A stretch of DNA of 64,000 nucleotides. It comes from Jannaschia sp. W003 (lineage in GTDB: Bacteria; Pseudomonadota; Alphaproteobacteria; Rhodobacterales; Rhodobacteraceae). Under the pieces are notes generated by a model that worked only from the letters and a program-made list of their open reading frames with translations, did not search any database and had not been told where the DNA came from. Shown piece after piece: positions 30,129 through 39,400 of this stretch. The DNA lies in contig NZ_CP083539.1 in NCBI RefSeq assembly GCF_025144335.1, positions 1,179,501 to 1,243,500 on the forward strand, given 5' to 3'. The stretch's first letter is position 1, and every line of letters begins with the position of its first letter. A program made the position numbers and the translations under genes.

Positions 30129-31151
30129 CTACTCGAACAGCGCCCCCTGGTCGGGGGCCTTCGGGGCCGCCAGCCCGAGGTGGGTCCAGCCCTTCTGGGC
30201 CAGCATCCGGCCGCGGGGGGTGCGGGCGATGAGGCCCTGCTGGAGCAGGTAGGGCTCGATGACTTCCTCGACCGCGTCGCGCGGCTCGGAGATGGCGGCG
30301 GCGATGGTCTCGATGCCCACGGGGCCGCCGCCGTAGTTCTCGGCGATCACGCCGAGGTAGCGCCGGTCCGCGCCGTCGAGGCCGAGGCCGTCCACGCCCA
30401 GCCGCGTCAGCGCCCGGTCGGCAATCGCGGCGGTGACGGTGCCGTCACCCTCCACCACCGCGAAGTCCACCACCCGGCGCAGGAGGCGCCCGGCGATGCG
30501 CGGGGTGCCCCGCGCGCGGCGGGCGATCTCGCGGGCGCCGTCGTCGGTCGCGGGCGCGCCCATCATCCGCGCGCCGCGGGTGACGATGCTGTGCAGCTCG
30601 TTCACGGTGTAGAACTCGAGCCGCGTGGGGATGCCGAAGCGGTCGCGCAGCGGCGTGGTCAGCAGCCCCAGCCGCGTGGTCGCGCCCACCAGCGTGAAGG
30701 GCTGCAGGTCGATCCGCACCGTCCGCGCCGCCGGCCCCTCGCCGATCACCAGATCCAGCGCGTAGTCCTCGAGCGCGGGGTACAGCACCTCCTCCACGGC
30801 GGGGTTCAGGCGGTGGATCTCGTCGATGAAGAGCACGTCGCGCGGCTCGAGGTTGGTGAGGATCGCGGCCAGGTCGCCCGCCTTCACCAGCACCGGGCCG
30901 GAGGTCATGCGGAAGCCCACGCCCAGCTCGCGCGCCATGATCTGCGCGAGCGTCGTCTTGCCGAGGCCGGGCGGCCCGTGGAACAGCACGTGGTCCATGG
31001 CCACGCCGCGGCGCCGGGCGCTCTCGATGAACACGCGCAGGTTCGCGCGCGCCTCGGCCTGCCCGGTGAACTCGTCGAGCGACTGCGGCCGCAGCGAGAC
31101 GTCGGCCTCGTCGGGCTGGGCGGGGTTCAGGATGGGGTCGCGGGGGGTCAT
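30129..31151 (-). CDS. ruvB: Holliday junction branch migration helicase RuvB
   Basis: A 340-residue AAA+ motor that drives branch migration with RuvA during recombination repair. Walker A GPPGLGKT at residues 59-66, Walker B '[13 protein letters not shown]', sensor-1 '[20 protein letters not shown]', and the C-terminal winged helix with '[18 protein letters not shown]'. Same strand as ruvA and ruvC, 86 bases after ruvA. Confidence 0.98.
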   Translation of the reverse strand: MTPRDPILNPAQPDEADVSLRPQSLDEFTGQAEARANLRVFIESARRRGVAMDHVLFHGPPGLGKTTLAQIMARELGVGFRMTSGPVLVKAGDLAAILTNLEPRDVLFIDEIHRLNPAVEEVLYPALEDYALDLVIGEGPAARTVRIDLQPFTLVGATTRLGLLTTPLRDRFGIPTRLEFYTVNELHSIVTRGARMMGAPATDDGAREIARRARGTPRIAGRLLRRVVDFAVVEGDGTVTAAIADRALTRLGVDGLGLDGADRRYLGVIAENYGGGPVGIETIAAAISEPRDAVEEVIEPYLLQQGLIARTPRGRMLAQKGWTHLGLAAPKAPDQGALFE

Positions 31152-31175
31152 CGGTGCGGCTCCGGTTGCGGGGCG

Positions 31176-31233
31176 CGGGGGCGGGGGGGCAGCCCCTCGC
31201 GCGCCCCGAGGTGTCTATCGAACGAGGGCGGGG
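31176..31233 (+). repeat. intergenic repeat, family 3 (copy iv, degenerate)
   Basis: A weaker copy: GGGGGCAGCCCC, then CGCGCCCCGAGGTGTCTATCG and AACGAGGGCGGGG. Between ruvA and ruvB. Confidence 0.5.
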
Positions 31234-31237
31234 CGGC

Positions 31238-31891
31238 CTACTCCCGCGGCGCCAGCTTGCGCAGGGCGGCGCGGATCACGGCCGCGGTGTCCTTGGCGCC
31301 CTCGCCCGCGGCCTCGGCCACGGCGCGGGCCGCGTCGATCGGGGCGTAGCCGAGGTTGGCGAGGGCTGAGAGGGCCTCGGACTGGGCGGCGAGGGCGCCA
31401 TCGCCCGGGGGCGCGGCGGGGGACTCGACGAGCGGATCGCCCGCCAGCGCGGCGGCCGCCATCGCCGGCTCGCCCGTGCCCATCATCATGGCGGGCGCCT
31501 TGCCCTTCAGCTCGTTCACCACACGCGCGGCGATCTTCGGCCCGACGCCGGGGGCCGCGCGTACGGCGTTGGCATCCCCCAGCGCGATGGCGCGGGCCAC
31601 GCCGTCCGGCCCCAGCGCGCCGAGGATCGCCAGCGACGCCTTGGAGCCGATGCCCTGCACACCGGTCAGCAGGCGGTGCCACTCGCGCTCCTGCATGGTG
31701 AGGAAGCCGAAGAGCTGCAGCAGGTCCTCGCGCACCAGGAGCTCGGTCCAGAGGGCCACGGGCGACTTGACGGGCGGCAGCGCGGCGAGGGTGCGGTCCG
31801 AGCAGAACACCACGTAGCCCACGCCGCCCACGTCGAGCAGCACGTGGTCGGGGCCGCGATGGTCCAGCCGTCCGGTGAGCCGCCCGATCAT
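31238..31891 (-). CDS. ruvA: Holliday junction branch migration protein RuvA
   Basis: A 217-residue DNA-binding protein that clamps the four-way junction. OB-fold start '[26 protein letters not shown]', two HhH motifs ('[17 protein letters not shown]', '[17 protein letters not shown]') and a C-terminal RuvB-contacting domain after an Ala-rich linker. ATG 31889-31891 overlaps the ruvC stop (ATGA). Confidence 0.97.
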   Translation of the reverse strand: MIGRLTGRLDHRGPDHVLLDVGGVGYVVFCSDRTLAALPPVKSPVALWTELLVREDLLQLFGFLTMQEREWHRLLTGVQGIGSKASLAILGALGPDGVARAIALGDANAVRAAPGVGPKIAARVVNELKGKAPAMMMGTGEPAMAAAALAGDPLVESPAAPPGDGALAAQSEALSALANLGYAPIDAARAVAEAAGEGAKDTAAVIRAALRKLAPRE

Positions 31892-32391
31892 CGCGCCGCC
31901 CCGATCGCCGCGGCCAGCCGTCCGGCGGACTGCACGTGGAAGGCGTGGCACAGGGCAACGGCGAGCGCGTCGGCGGCGTCGGCGCTGTCGGGCACGGCGC
32001 CCGGAAGCTGCATCCGCACCATGTGGCCGATCTGGTCCTTGGAGGCGCCGCCCACGCCCACCACGGCCTTCTTCACGGCCGAGGGCGCGTACTCGCCCAC
32101 CACAAGCCCGGCCTGCGCCACGGCGAGCACGGCCACGCCGCGCGCCTGTCCCAGCTTCAGCGTGCTCGCGCCGTCGCGGTTCACGAAGGTCTGCTCCACG
32201 GCGGCCGCCTCGGGGGCCTGCGCCTCGATCACCGCGCACAGGAGGCCGTGCAGCGCGAGCAGCCGATCCGCGAGCGCCGTGCCCTTGGGACGCAGCGTGC
32301 CGCTGGCCACGTGCAAGAGCCGTCCGGGGCGCGCCTCGATGACGCCCCAGCCGCAGGCGCGCAGCCCCGGATCGATTCCCATCACGCGCAT
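31888..32391 (-). CDS. ruvC: crossover junction endodeoxyribonuclease RuvC
   Basis: A 167-residue resolvase that cuts Holliday junctions symmetrically. Acidic catalytic residues are visible: Asp7 in '[12 protein letters not shown]', Glu in '[11 protein letters not shown]', and the Asp pair in '[17 protein letters not shown]'. First gene of the ruvCAB run, which continues towards tol-pal. Confidence 0.97.
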   Translation of the reverse strand: MRVMGIDPGLRACGWGVIEARPGRLLHVASGTLRPKGTALADRLLALHGLLCAVIEAQAPEAAAVEQTFVNRDGASTLKLGQARGVAVLAVAQAGLVVGEYAPSAVKKAVVGVGGASKDQIGHMVRMQLPGAVPDSADAADALAVALCHAFHVQSAGRLAAAIGAAR

Positions 32392-32524
32392 GGCGCCTCC
32401 GCATGTTCCCGACCCGTTCGCCCTAGCACGCCCCCGGGCGGGGCGGCAAACGCCCCTGCGGGGGCGGGGGACCGAATCGCGCGGCCCCCCGCGGCATCCG
32501 CGCAACGACGCCCTCCGTCATGCG

Positions 32525-32588
32525 ATGCCGACATCGCCGGCATGCACGATGAATATTTGTGCGGTGTGCGAACGCCTCCTAGGTGCGG
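32525..32588. promoter_or_regulatory. possible control region of the first DUF1127 gene
   Basis: An inverted repeat ATGCCG-N7-CGGCAT (32525-32543) and the sequence CGCCTCCTAGGTGCGG (32573-32588) lie before the gene. The CTCCTAGRT core recurs before the second DUF1127 gene (33016-33030). Function is not shown. Confidence 0.3.
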
Positions 32589-32646
32589 GACATGATCGCT
32601 TCATGACGCATCCGTGCGGCCCACCCACCCTACGCCGAGGTCCACC

Positions 32647-32859
32647 ATGGCCACCTTCGACCAGTTCCGTCCCGTCTACGCCGCCCGCCCGGGCCTCCTC
32701 CAGCGCCTCGGCGCGCGCATCGACGGATGGGCCGACCGCCGCGCCACCGCCCGCGCCCTCGGCAAGCTCACCACGCGCGAGCTCGACGACCTCGGCCTGA
32801 CCCGCGCCGACATCGACGCCATCGCCGCCGGTCGCCGTCCCGCCACGCGCGTCTACTGA
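32647..32859 (+). CDS. DUF1127 domain-containing small protein
   Basis: A 70-residue basic protein. The C-terminal half has the DUF1127 (YjiS-like) pattern 'LGKLTTRELDDLGLTRADIDAIAAG', an Arg-rich helical hairpin. Small DUF1127 proteins in alphaproteobacteria have been linked to RNA-binding and to small-RNA and phosphate or stress control. ATG 32647-32649 follows CGAGG. Placed head to head with ruvC. Confidence 0.87.
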   Translation: MATFDQFRPVYAARPGLLQRLGARIDGWADRRATARALGKLTTRELDDLGLTRADIDAIAAGRRPATRVY

Positions 32860-33063
32860 TCGCGCGCATCTCCGCGCCGCCGTCGCGTCGCCGTCCCTGC
32901 CCGGGGCGGCGTTTCTCGTTTCGGGAGGGCGGCCGCGCGCCGTCCGCCTCTCCCCGGGTTCCATGCACGCGCAGCATAATCGCCTTGCGCGCGAGCCCCT
33001 GACCGGGACGCCGGACGTCTCCTAGATCGGGCTGGTAACGCAAACATCCCCGAGAGACCCGCC

Positions 33064-33207
33064 ATGACCCGCTACGACACCCTTCGCGCCCGCTGGGCCG
33101 ACCGCACCGCCCGCCGCACCACGCGCCGCGCGCTCCTGAGCCTCGACGAGCGTCAGCTCGAGGACATCGGCCTGAACCGCGCCGACGTCGACGTCCGCTT
33201 CGGCTGA
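33064..33207 (+). CDS. second DUF1127 small protein
   Basis: A 47-residue paralogue, 'LLSLDERQLEDIGLNRADVDVRFG' at its C-terminus, preceded by GAGAG eight bases before the ATG. Shorter than the neighbour, containing little beyond the DUF1127 core. It has its own 204-base upstream gap, so it is probably expressed separately. It stops one base before the convergent prmA stop. Confidence 0.85.
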   Translation: MTRYDTLRARWADRTARRTTRRALLSLDERQLEDIGLNRADVDVRFG

Positions 33208-33208
33208 G

Positions 33209-34090
33209 CTAGCCGCGCCGCATCAGCAGCGTGGTCCAGTCGCCCAGCTCCCGCCGCCCGGCTTCCCGGAAGCCGGCGGCGCGGTAGGCGTCCGACACCT
33301 CGTCCGCCTGCGCGTTCAGGAGACCCGACAGGATCGCCCGCCCCTCCGGCGCCACGGCGCCCGCCATCGCGGGGGCCATCTCGACCAGCGGTCCCTTGAG
33401 GATGTTGGCGAACACGAGGTCGAAGGGGCCCGCCAGCGCGGCGTGGTCGAAGCCCGCGGCCTCCACGCAGTCCACCGTGCCCGCCATGCCGTTCACGCGC
33501 AGGTTCGCCTCGGCCACCTCGACCGCCACGGCGTCGATGTCGGAGGCCACCACGTGGGCTTCCGGGAACACCCGCTTGGCCGCCATAGCCAGCACCGCCG
33601 TTCCCGCGCCCACGTCGGCCACGGCGCCGGGCGCGAAGCCTTCCGCGAGCAGATCCTCCAGCGCCAGCAGGCAGCCTTGCGTCGTGCCGTGGTGGCCGGT
33701 GCCGAAGGCCATCGCCGCCTCGATCAGCAGCGCCACGCGCCCTTCGGGCATGCGGTCCGCGTCGTGGCTGCCGTAGACGAAGAAGCGCCCCGCCTCGACG
33801 GGATGCAGCTCGCGCCGCACCTCGGCCACCCAGTCGGTGGGCGGCAGCTCGGAGACCGTGAAGGGCTTCGCACCGAAGGCCGCGGCCAGCAGCGCCAGCG
33901 CGGCGCCGTCGGGGGCCTCGGTGAAGTAGCCCCCCACCTCCCACAGGCCCGAGCCGTCCTCGATCTCGAACACGCCCAAGCCGTCGGGCGCGGGGTCGAG
34001 CAGCTCCATGCGCTCACCGAGCGCCTCGGCGGCGTCGCGGCCGGGCAGGGTGGTGAGGGCGGTCCAGGTGGCGGGGGTGATGTCGGTCAT
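33209..34090 (-). CDS. prmA: ribosomal protein L11 methyltransferase
   Basis: A 293-residue SAM-dependent enzyme that trimethylates ribosomal protein L11. The substrate-binding N-terminal domain is followed by a Rossmann methyltransferase: 'AFGTGHHGTTQGCLLAL' (typical PrmA), motif I 'VADVGAGTAVLAMAA', 'VVASDIDAVAVEVAEANLRVNG' and 'VFANILKGPLVEMAP' (motif IV). Start ATG 34088-34090. Confidence 0.95.
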   Translation of the reverse strand: MTDITPATWTALTTLPGRDAAEALGERMELLDPAPDGLGVFEIEDGSGLWEVGGYFTEAPDGAALALLAAAFGAKPFTVSELPPTDWVAEVRRELHPVEAGRFFVYGSHDADRMPEGRVALLIEAAMAFGTGHHGTTQGCLLALEDLLAEGFAPGAVADVGAGTAVLAMAAKRVFPEAHVVASDIDAVAVEVAEANLRVNGMAGTVDCVEAAGFDHAALAGPFDLVFANILKGPLVEMAPAMAGAVAPEGRAILSGLLNAQADEVSDAYRAAGFREAGRRELGDWTTLLMRRG

Positions 34091-34122
34091 GGGCCGCCCC
34101 CTCACGCGGGCACGGGCGCCTG

Positions 34123-34497
34123 TCAAGCGCCAGTGCGGCCCCGCGCGGCCGCCGCGCGCGCCGTGGCGGGGTCGAGGAACGCCTCCACCGCCGCGGTCGC
34201 CACTATCGCCGTCTCGCCGGTGTCGGGGTTGCGCACCGCGAGCCCGCCCTCCACGGCGCGCACCGTGGCGCGGCCGCGCGGCAGGCGGGCGGCGAGCGCC
34301 GTGCAGTCCACGCCGGCCGGGTCCGGCACGGCCACCGTCACCCGCACCTCCATCTCCGCGTGATCCAGCCCCAGCGTCTCGAAGAGCGGCAGGGTGGAGC
34401 GGCGCAGCGCGGTCTCGATCGCGCGCCCGGCGGCCTTGGTGGCATCGCAGCCGTGGAGGTCGTTGCCCATGCCCATCTCGAGGATGAAGCGCCTCAT
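34123..34497 (-). CDS. Lin0512 family protein
   Basis: A 124-residue protein: 'MRRFILEMGMGNDLHGCDATKAAGRAIETAL' start, followed by 'MEVRVTVAVPDPAGVD' and 'VRAVEGGLAVRNPDTG'. This matches the Lin0512 family, small proteins of unknown function that are often encoded as a pair beside cobalamin genes in alphaproteobacteria. Its ATG overlaps the stop of a second, frameshifted copy (ATGA). Tied by overlaps to cobO upstream. Confidence 0.8.
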   Translation of the reverse strand: MRRFILEMGMGNDLHGCDATKAAGRAIETALRRSTLPLFETLGLDHAEMEVRVTVAVPDPAGVDCTALAARLPRGRATVRAVEGGLAVRNPDTGETAIVATAAVEAFLDPATARAAAARGRTGA

Positions 34498-34830
34498 ACG
34501 CCCTCCAGCGCGACCGACAGCGCGGCGTTGGCGATCACCGTGGGCACGCCGCCACCGGGGCGGGGCACGGCCAGGCCGCCGCGGCGCACCTCGACGCGGG
34601 CCTCGCCGTAGGGGAGAAGGGCGGCGACGGCCGTGGCGTCCACCGCCCCGGGCTCGGGCACGCCGATTTCCACCAGCACGCGCATGGCGTCGCGCTCCAC
34701 GCCGAAGAGGCCCGCGAGGTCGACGGAGTTGCGCCACAGCGCGTCCGCGCACCGCCCGGCAGGCGGCCTCGGTGTGGTCGCCCCGGCGCAGCGAGGTGCC
34801 GATGCCGAACTCGGTCACGAGGCGGCGCAT
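34494..34830 (-). pseudogene. second Lin0512 family gene, single-base frameshift
   Basis: Starts at ATG 34828-34830 with 'MRRLVTEFGIGTSLRRGDHTEAACRAVR', then breaks. One extra G (C on the plus strand at about 34745-34746) shifts the frame; removing it restores 'DALWRNSVDLAGL' and continues to 'VIANAALSVALEGV' and the TGA at 34494. The length, 337 bases, is one more than a multiple of three. The repaired protein would be 111 residues and parallel to its neighbour. Both ends keep their ATGA overlaps with cobO and the intact copy, which argues for a very recent mutation or a sequencing error. Confidence 0.8.
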
Positions 34831-35447
34831 CAGAACTCCACGCCCGCCTGCGCCTTCACGCCCGATCGGAACGGGTGCTTCACCAGCTCCATCTCCGTGA
34901 CCAGGTCGGCGGCCTCGATCAGCGCGTCCTTCGCGTTGCGCCCCGTGAGGACCACGTGGGTGGTGGCGGGCTTCTCGTCGCGCAGGAACCGCACCACCTC
35001 GTCCACGTCGAGGTAGTCGTAGCGCAGCGCGATGTTGATCTCGTCGAGCAGCACCATGCGGATCTCCGGATCGCGGATCAGCGCCTTGGCCTGCTCCCAG
35101 GCCGAATGGGCCATCTCCTTGTCGCGGGCGCGGTCCTGCGTCTCCCAGGTGAAGCCCTCGCCCATGGTGTGGAACCGGCAGGCGTCGGAGAAGTGGGCGA
35201 GGATCAGGTCGCGCTCGCCCGTGGACATGCCGCCCTTGATGAACTGCACCACGGCGCAGGGCATTTCGTGGGCGATGCAGCGGAAGATCATGCCGAAGGC
35301 GGCCGAGGACTTCCCCTTGCCCTTGCCGGTGTGGACGATCACCAGCCCTTTCTCCGCGGTCTTGGTAGCCATGATCTTGTCGCGGGCGGCCTTCTTCTTG
35401 GCCATCTTGGCGTTGTGCCGGGCGTCGTCGTCGGGGGTCTCGGTCAT
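34830..35447 (-). CDS. cobO: cob(I)yrinic acid a,c-diamide adenosyltransferase
   Basis: A 205-residue enzyme that adds the adenosyl group to cobalt after insertion and reduction. P-loop GKGKGKS at residues 41-47; 'VVQFIKGGMSTGERDLI', 'VLLDEINIALRYDYLD' and 'VVLTGRNAKDALIEAADLVTEM' are typical of CobO/BtuR. The N-terminal 30 residues are Lys-rich. Starts a coupled run with the two Lin0512 genes. Confidence 0.96.
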   Translation of the reverse strand: MTETPDDDARHNAKMAKKKAARDKIMATKTAEKGLVIVHTGKGKGKSSAAFGMIFRCIAHEMPCAVVQFIKGGMSTGERDLILAHFSDACRFHTMGEGFTWETQDRARDKEMAHSAWEQAKALIRDPEIRMVLLDEINIALRYDYLDVDEVVRFLRDEKPATTHVVLTGRNAKDALIEAADLVTEMELVKHPFRSGVKAQAGVEF

Positions 35448-35511
35448 GGGGCGGGCCTCGTGCGGGGGTCGGTGGGACTGTCCGTTCGGGGGGGCGGGAT
35501 TGCAACCGGGG

Positions 35512-35640
35512 AGGGGGCTCTGCCCCCCGGCGCCTCCGGCGCCGACCGGGGCTTCGCCCGTCCGCGGGCGGATCGGTCCACCGGACCGATCCCAAGTTGC
35601 CCGCGGGCCCCCTCGGCATTTTGGGAACGAAGACGGGGGC
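35512..35640 (+). repeat. composite intergenic repeat, family 3 (copy v) enclosing family 2
   Basis: GGGGGCTCTGCCCCC, GCGCCTCCGGCGC, a CCGCGGGCGG stretch, the 21-base palindrome (35571-35591), then CCCCTCGGCATTTTGGGAACGAAGACGGG-type tail. Most complete copy in the window. Confidence 0.75.
35571..35591. repeat. 21-base palindrome, family 2 (copy 2)
   Basis: GATCGGTCCA then CCGGACCGATC: the same palindrome as at 13148, with one change near the centre. Confidence 0.8.
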
Positions 35641-35641
35641 A

Positions 35642-35656
35642 TTAACTCGGCATTAG
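35642..35656 (+). promoter_or_regulatory. CtrA-like half-conserved site
   Basis: TTAA-N7-TTAG, one base off the CtrA pattern TTAA-N7-TTAA, 24 bases before the lipoprotein ATG. Such AT-rich words are rare in this GC-rich sequence, but a chance match is possible. Confidence 0.25.
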
Positions 35657-35680
35657 GCATGGAGGGCGCACGGTCGAGGC

Positions 35681-35986
35681 ATGATCCGCCTGCTTTCCCT
35701 CCTTCTCCTCCTCGCCGCCTGCGGCACGCCGCATCCCCTCGACGGGCTGGACCGGTCCGCGCGCGTCGGCGCGCTGGGGCACCGGTTCGTGGTCAACTGG
35801 AACGCGGACACCGCTCAGGCGACGCGCATGAATCCCACGTGGCGGCCCGCTTTCTCCGGAGTGGCCCTTGCCGCCGTCGCGGCGGTGGAGCGGGTCACGG
35901 GCTGCGCCGTGCCGCCCGGATCCGTGGACGGCGACGTGGCGCTGGTGGAGATGACGCTCGACTGCGGAGGCGGGGGCGCGAAGTAG
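35681..35986 (+). CDS. small lipoprotein, unknown function
   Basis: A 101-residue protein with a lipobox LAAC (Cys14). The mature part is short, with 'GHRFVVNWNADTAQATRMNPTWRP' and two later cysteines ('VTGCAVPPGS', 'LDCGGGG') that could form a disulfide. Probably anchored in a membrane facing the periplasm. Not related to the cobalamin genes around it by any visible feature. Confidence 0.75.
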   Translation: MIRLLSLLLLLAACGTPHPLDGLDRSARVGALGHRFVVNWNADTAQATRMNPTWRPAFSGVALAAVAAVERVTGCAVPPGSVDGDVALVEMTLDCGGGGAK

Positions 35987-35988
35987 CG

Positions 35989-36438
35989 TCAGACCGGGCG
36001 CAGCATCGTCACGACGCGCCCCTCGCGCGCGTGCTCCGCGAAGCCCAAGCGCGCGAAGTAGCCCCGCGGCCCGGCCTCGCCGGTCCAGGTGTCCAGCGTC
36101 ACCGCCGGAGCGCCGTTCGCCCGCGCTTCGTCCAGCGCGGCCTCCACGAGGGTCCGCGCGACCCCGCGCCCCCGGGCGTCGGCATCCGTCGCCACCGGCC
36201 CGAGGTAGAGCGCCCCCGGCACGTCGCGCGAGGGCCGGGTGAAGGCGACCCCGAGCAGCGCGCCGCCCGCCTCCGCGCCGAAGCCCGCGCCTTCCGCGAG
36301 CTTGGCGCGCACGCCCGCCGCGTCGATGCGGCGCGAGGGGCTGTCCATGCCCGTCTCGCGGTGCATCGCCCCGAAGGTCTCGCGCACGAGCGCGGCGGCC
36401 GCCTCCGCATCCGCCTCGCCGAGCCGCCGGACCCTCAC
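35989..36438 (-). CDS. GNAT family N-acetyltransferase
   Basis: A 149-residue acetyltransferase fold. The acetyl-CoA loop is seen in 'LYLGPVATDADARGRGVARTLVEAALDEA' and the C-terminal strand in 'YFARLGFAEHAREGRVVTML'. Starts at GTG 36436-36438, overlapping the cobN TGA (GTGA), so it is translated from the cobN message. Substrate unknown. Confidence 0.87.
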   Translation of the reverse strand: MRVRRLGEADAEAAAALVRETFGAMHRETGMDSPSRRIDAAGVRAKLAEGAGFGAEAGGALLGVAFTRPSRDVPGALYLGPVATDADARGRGVARTLVEAALDEARANGAPAVTLDTWTGEAGPRGYFARLGFAEHAREGRVVTMLRPV

Positions 36439-39400
36439 GCCAGTCGCACCCGAACCGAGTTCGACCGGGGCCGCCAGAGCCCGCGCTCCACCGCCTCGCG
36501 CAGCCGCGCCTCGATGTCCGCGAGCGCAGGCGCGTTGTGCTCCGCGATGAAGCCGCGCACCGCCTCGTCCTCCAGCACGGCGGCATGGACGAGGTCGAAG
36601 TGGTGGTCGCGCACCGCTCCGGTCGTGGCAGCGAAGGCGAACAGGTAGTCCACCGTGGCGGCGATCTCGAAGGCGCCCTTGTAGCCGTGGCGCATGACGC
36701 CCGCGATCCACTTGGGGTTCACCACGCGCGAGCGCACCACGCGGCCGATCTCCTCCTCGAGCGAGCGGATCACGGGGCGCTCGGGACGCGAGTGGTCGTT
36801 GTGCCAGACGGGGACGCGCTCCCCGCGGATCATTTCCACGGCGGCGGCGGCCCCGCCCTCGAACTGGTAGTAGTCGTCGCTGTCGAGGAGGTCGTGCTCG
36901 CGGTTGTCCTGGTTCTGGACGATGGCCTCCACTTGGCCCAGCCGCTGGCGCAGCCCGTCGTGGTCGGCGGTGCCTTCCGCGTCCGCGCCATAGGCGTATC
37001 CCCCCCACTCAACGTAGGCCCCGCCGAGGTCCGAGGCGTCGTTCCACAGGCGCTCGTCGAGCATCGCCTGCAGCCCCGCCCCGTAGGCGCCGGGCTTCGA
37101 GCCATAGACCCGCGCGGTTCCCTCCCCGGCGCGGGCGCGGGCGGCGGCAGGGTTCTGGGCGGCGTCCTCGTCCAGTGCTTGCACCGCGCGGGCGGCGGCG
37201 TCCACGAGGGCCATCTGCTGCGGAAAGGCGTCGCGGAAGAAGCCCGAGACGCGCAAGGTGACGTCCACGCGGGGACGGCCCAGCGCGCCCTCGGGGATGA
37301 TCTCGAAGCCGGTGACGCGGCGGTTCATGGCGTCCCAGCGCGGGCGTACGCCCATCAGCGCCAGCGCCTGCGCGATGTCGTCGCCGCCCGTGCGCATGTT
37401 GGCGGTGCCCCAGGCCGTGAGCAGCATGGCGCGTGGCCAGTCGCCGTGGTCCTGCAGGTGCCGCTCGATCAGGAGGTTCGCGGACTTCCACCCCAGCTCC
37501 CACGCCGCGCGGGTGGGCACGGCGCGGCTGTCGACGGAGAAGAAGTTGCGGCCCGTGGGCAGGACGTCGGGGCGACCCCGGGTGGGGGCGCCCGAAGGGC
37601 CGGGGGAGATCGCGCGGCCGTCGAGGCCCGCGAGCAGGGACCGACGCTCCGCGGGGCCGCAGGCGTCGAGGGTCGCGCGCAACGTTGCCGCTTCCTCCAT
37701 CACGGCGGCGGAGGCGGGGCCGGGCGCCTCGGCCTCGCCGCGCAGGAGGCGCGAGACGAGATGCTCGATGCGCTCGACGGTGTCGCCGTGGGAGCGCCAG
37801 GAGCCTGGGGCATCGGGGTGGGACGAATCCGCGGTGTCGCCCCGGGCTCGATCCGGGACCTCCGTCACCGACTGCGCGTCACCTCCGAACGGCTCGCTGC
37901 CTTCGCCGGAGGCCCCGGCGCAAGGCCGGGGCGGGGCATCCCCTAGCACCGCAGGCCGCGGCCCTTCCCACGGGGCGGCCATGTCGCAGTCGAGCGGATC
38001 GAACGGGAGCCTGAGGTCCGCGGCGATCGCCCGCGGCAGGCTCTCGCCCTTCCCACGCGGCAGGCGCAGGAGAGCGGCGAGGAGATCGTCGCGCAGCCGC
38101 CCCTCGGGGCTCACGCCGAACACGTGCAGCCCGTCGCGGATCTGCGCCTCCTTCAGCTCGCAGAGATACGCGTCGAGCTTGGCCAGGTCGCCCTCGTTCC
38201 CCTCCAGGCCCGCGTCCACGTCGAGGCCGGCCACGCGGGCGAGGCTCAGGATCTCGCTCCGCAGGTAGTCGATGCGGCGCGGGTCCACGCCGGCGGCCTC
38301 GTAGTACTCGTCCACCAGCGCCTCGAGGTCGCGCATGGGCCCGTAGCTCTCGGCGCGGGTGAGGGGGGGCGTCAGGTGGTCGAGGATCACCGCCGCCGCG
38401 CGCCGCTTCGCTTGCGTCCCCTCCCCGGGATCGTTGACGATGAACGGGTAGAGGTGCGGGGTCGGGCCGAGGGCGATCTCGGGCCAGTCCTCGGCGCCGA
38501 GCGCCACGGCCCGCCCCGGCAGCCATTCGAGATTGCCGTGCTTGCCCATGTGCACCACCGCGTCGGCGCGGAACTGCGCGCGCAGCCAGAAATGAAAGGC
38601 CAAGTAGTGGTGCGGCGGCACGAGGTCGGGGGCGTGGTAGGTCTCGGTGGGGTCGACGTTGTATCCCCGCGCCGGCTGCACCCCGACAACCACGTTGCCG
38701 AACTCCAGCACCGACAGGGCGAAGTGGCCGCAGTCCACCGCGCCGGGGGCGAAGAAGGGGTCGGATTCGGGCGGGCCCCAGCGCTCCTCGACCTGCCGGC
38801 GGGCTTCCCACGGGAGCTGGCCATACTCGATCTGGTAGTCGGCCATCGACAGGGTCACGCCGCCCCGGCGCTCGGCGCGGTCCGCGAGCCAGTTGGTGGG
38901 GCCGGCGAGGATCGCGCGCATCAACGCGTCCGAGTCCGCCGGCGCGCCGCGCACTCGGTAGCCCGCCTCGCCAAGCGCTCCGAGCGCGCCCACCGTGGCG
39001 GCGGGGGTGTCGAGCCCCACGCCGTTGGCGAGGCGCCCGTCGCGGTTGGGGTAGTTGGCCAGGATCAGCGCCACGCGCCGCTCGGCGGGGGGCGTGCGGC
39101 GCAGGCGGCACCAGCGGGCGATCAGCGCGGCGGTGAAGGCGATGCGGTCGCCGGCGGCCTTCCAGGTGGCGATCGGGCACTGGGTGGCCTCGTCGAAGAA
39201 CGCCTCGCCCTTGAAGCCGAGCGCGCGGGTCAGCACGCGGCCGTCCAGCTCGGGCAGGGCCACGTTCATGGCGATGTCGCGGGCCGAGAGGCCGCTGGTG
39301 CCCGTGCGCCAGGCCTCCTCGGTGCCCGACGACAGGACCCCCTGGAACACCGGGGCCTCGTCGGCCCAGGGCTGGGCGAGCGGGTTGCCCTCGCCGGCGG

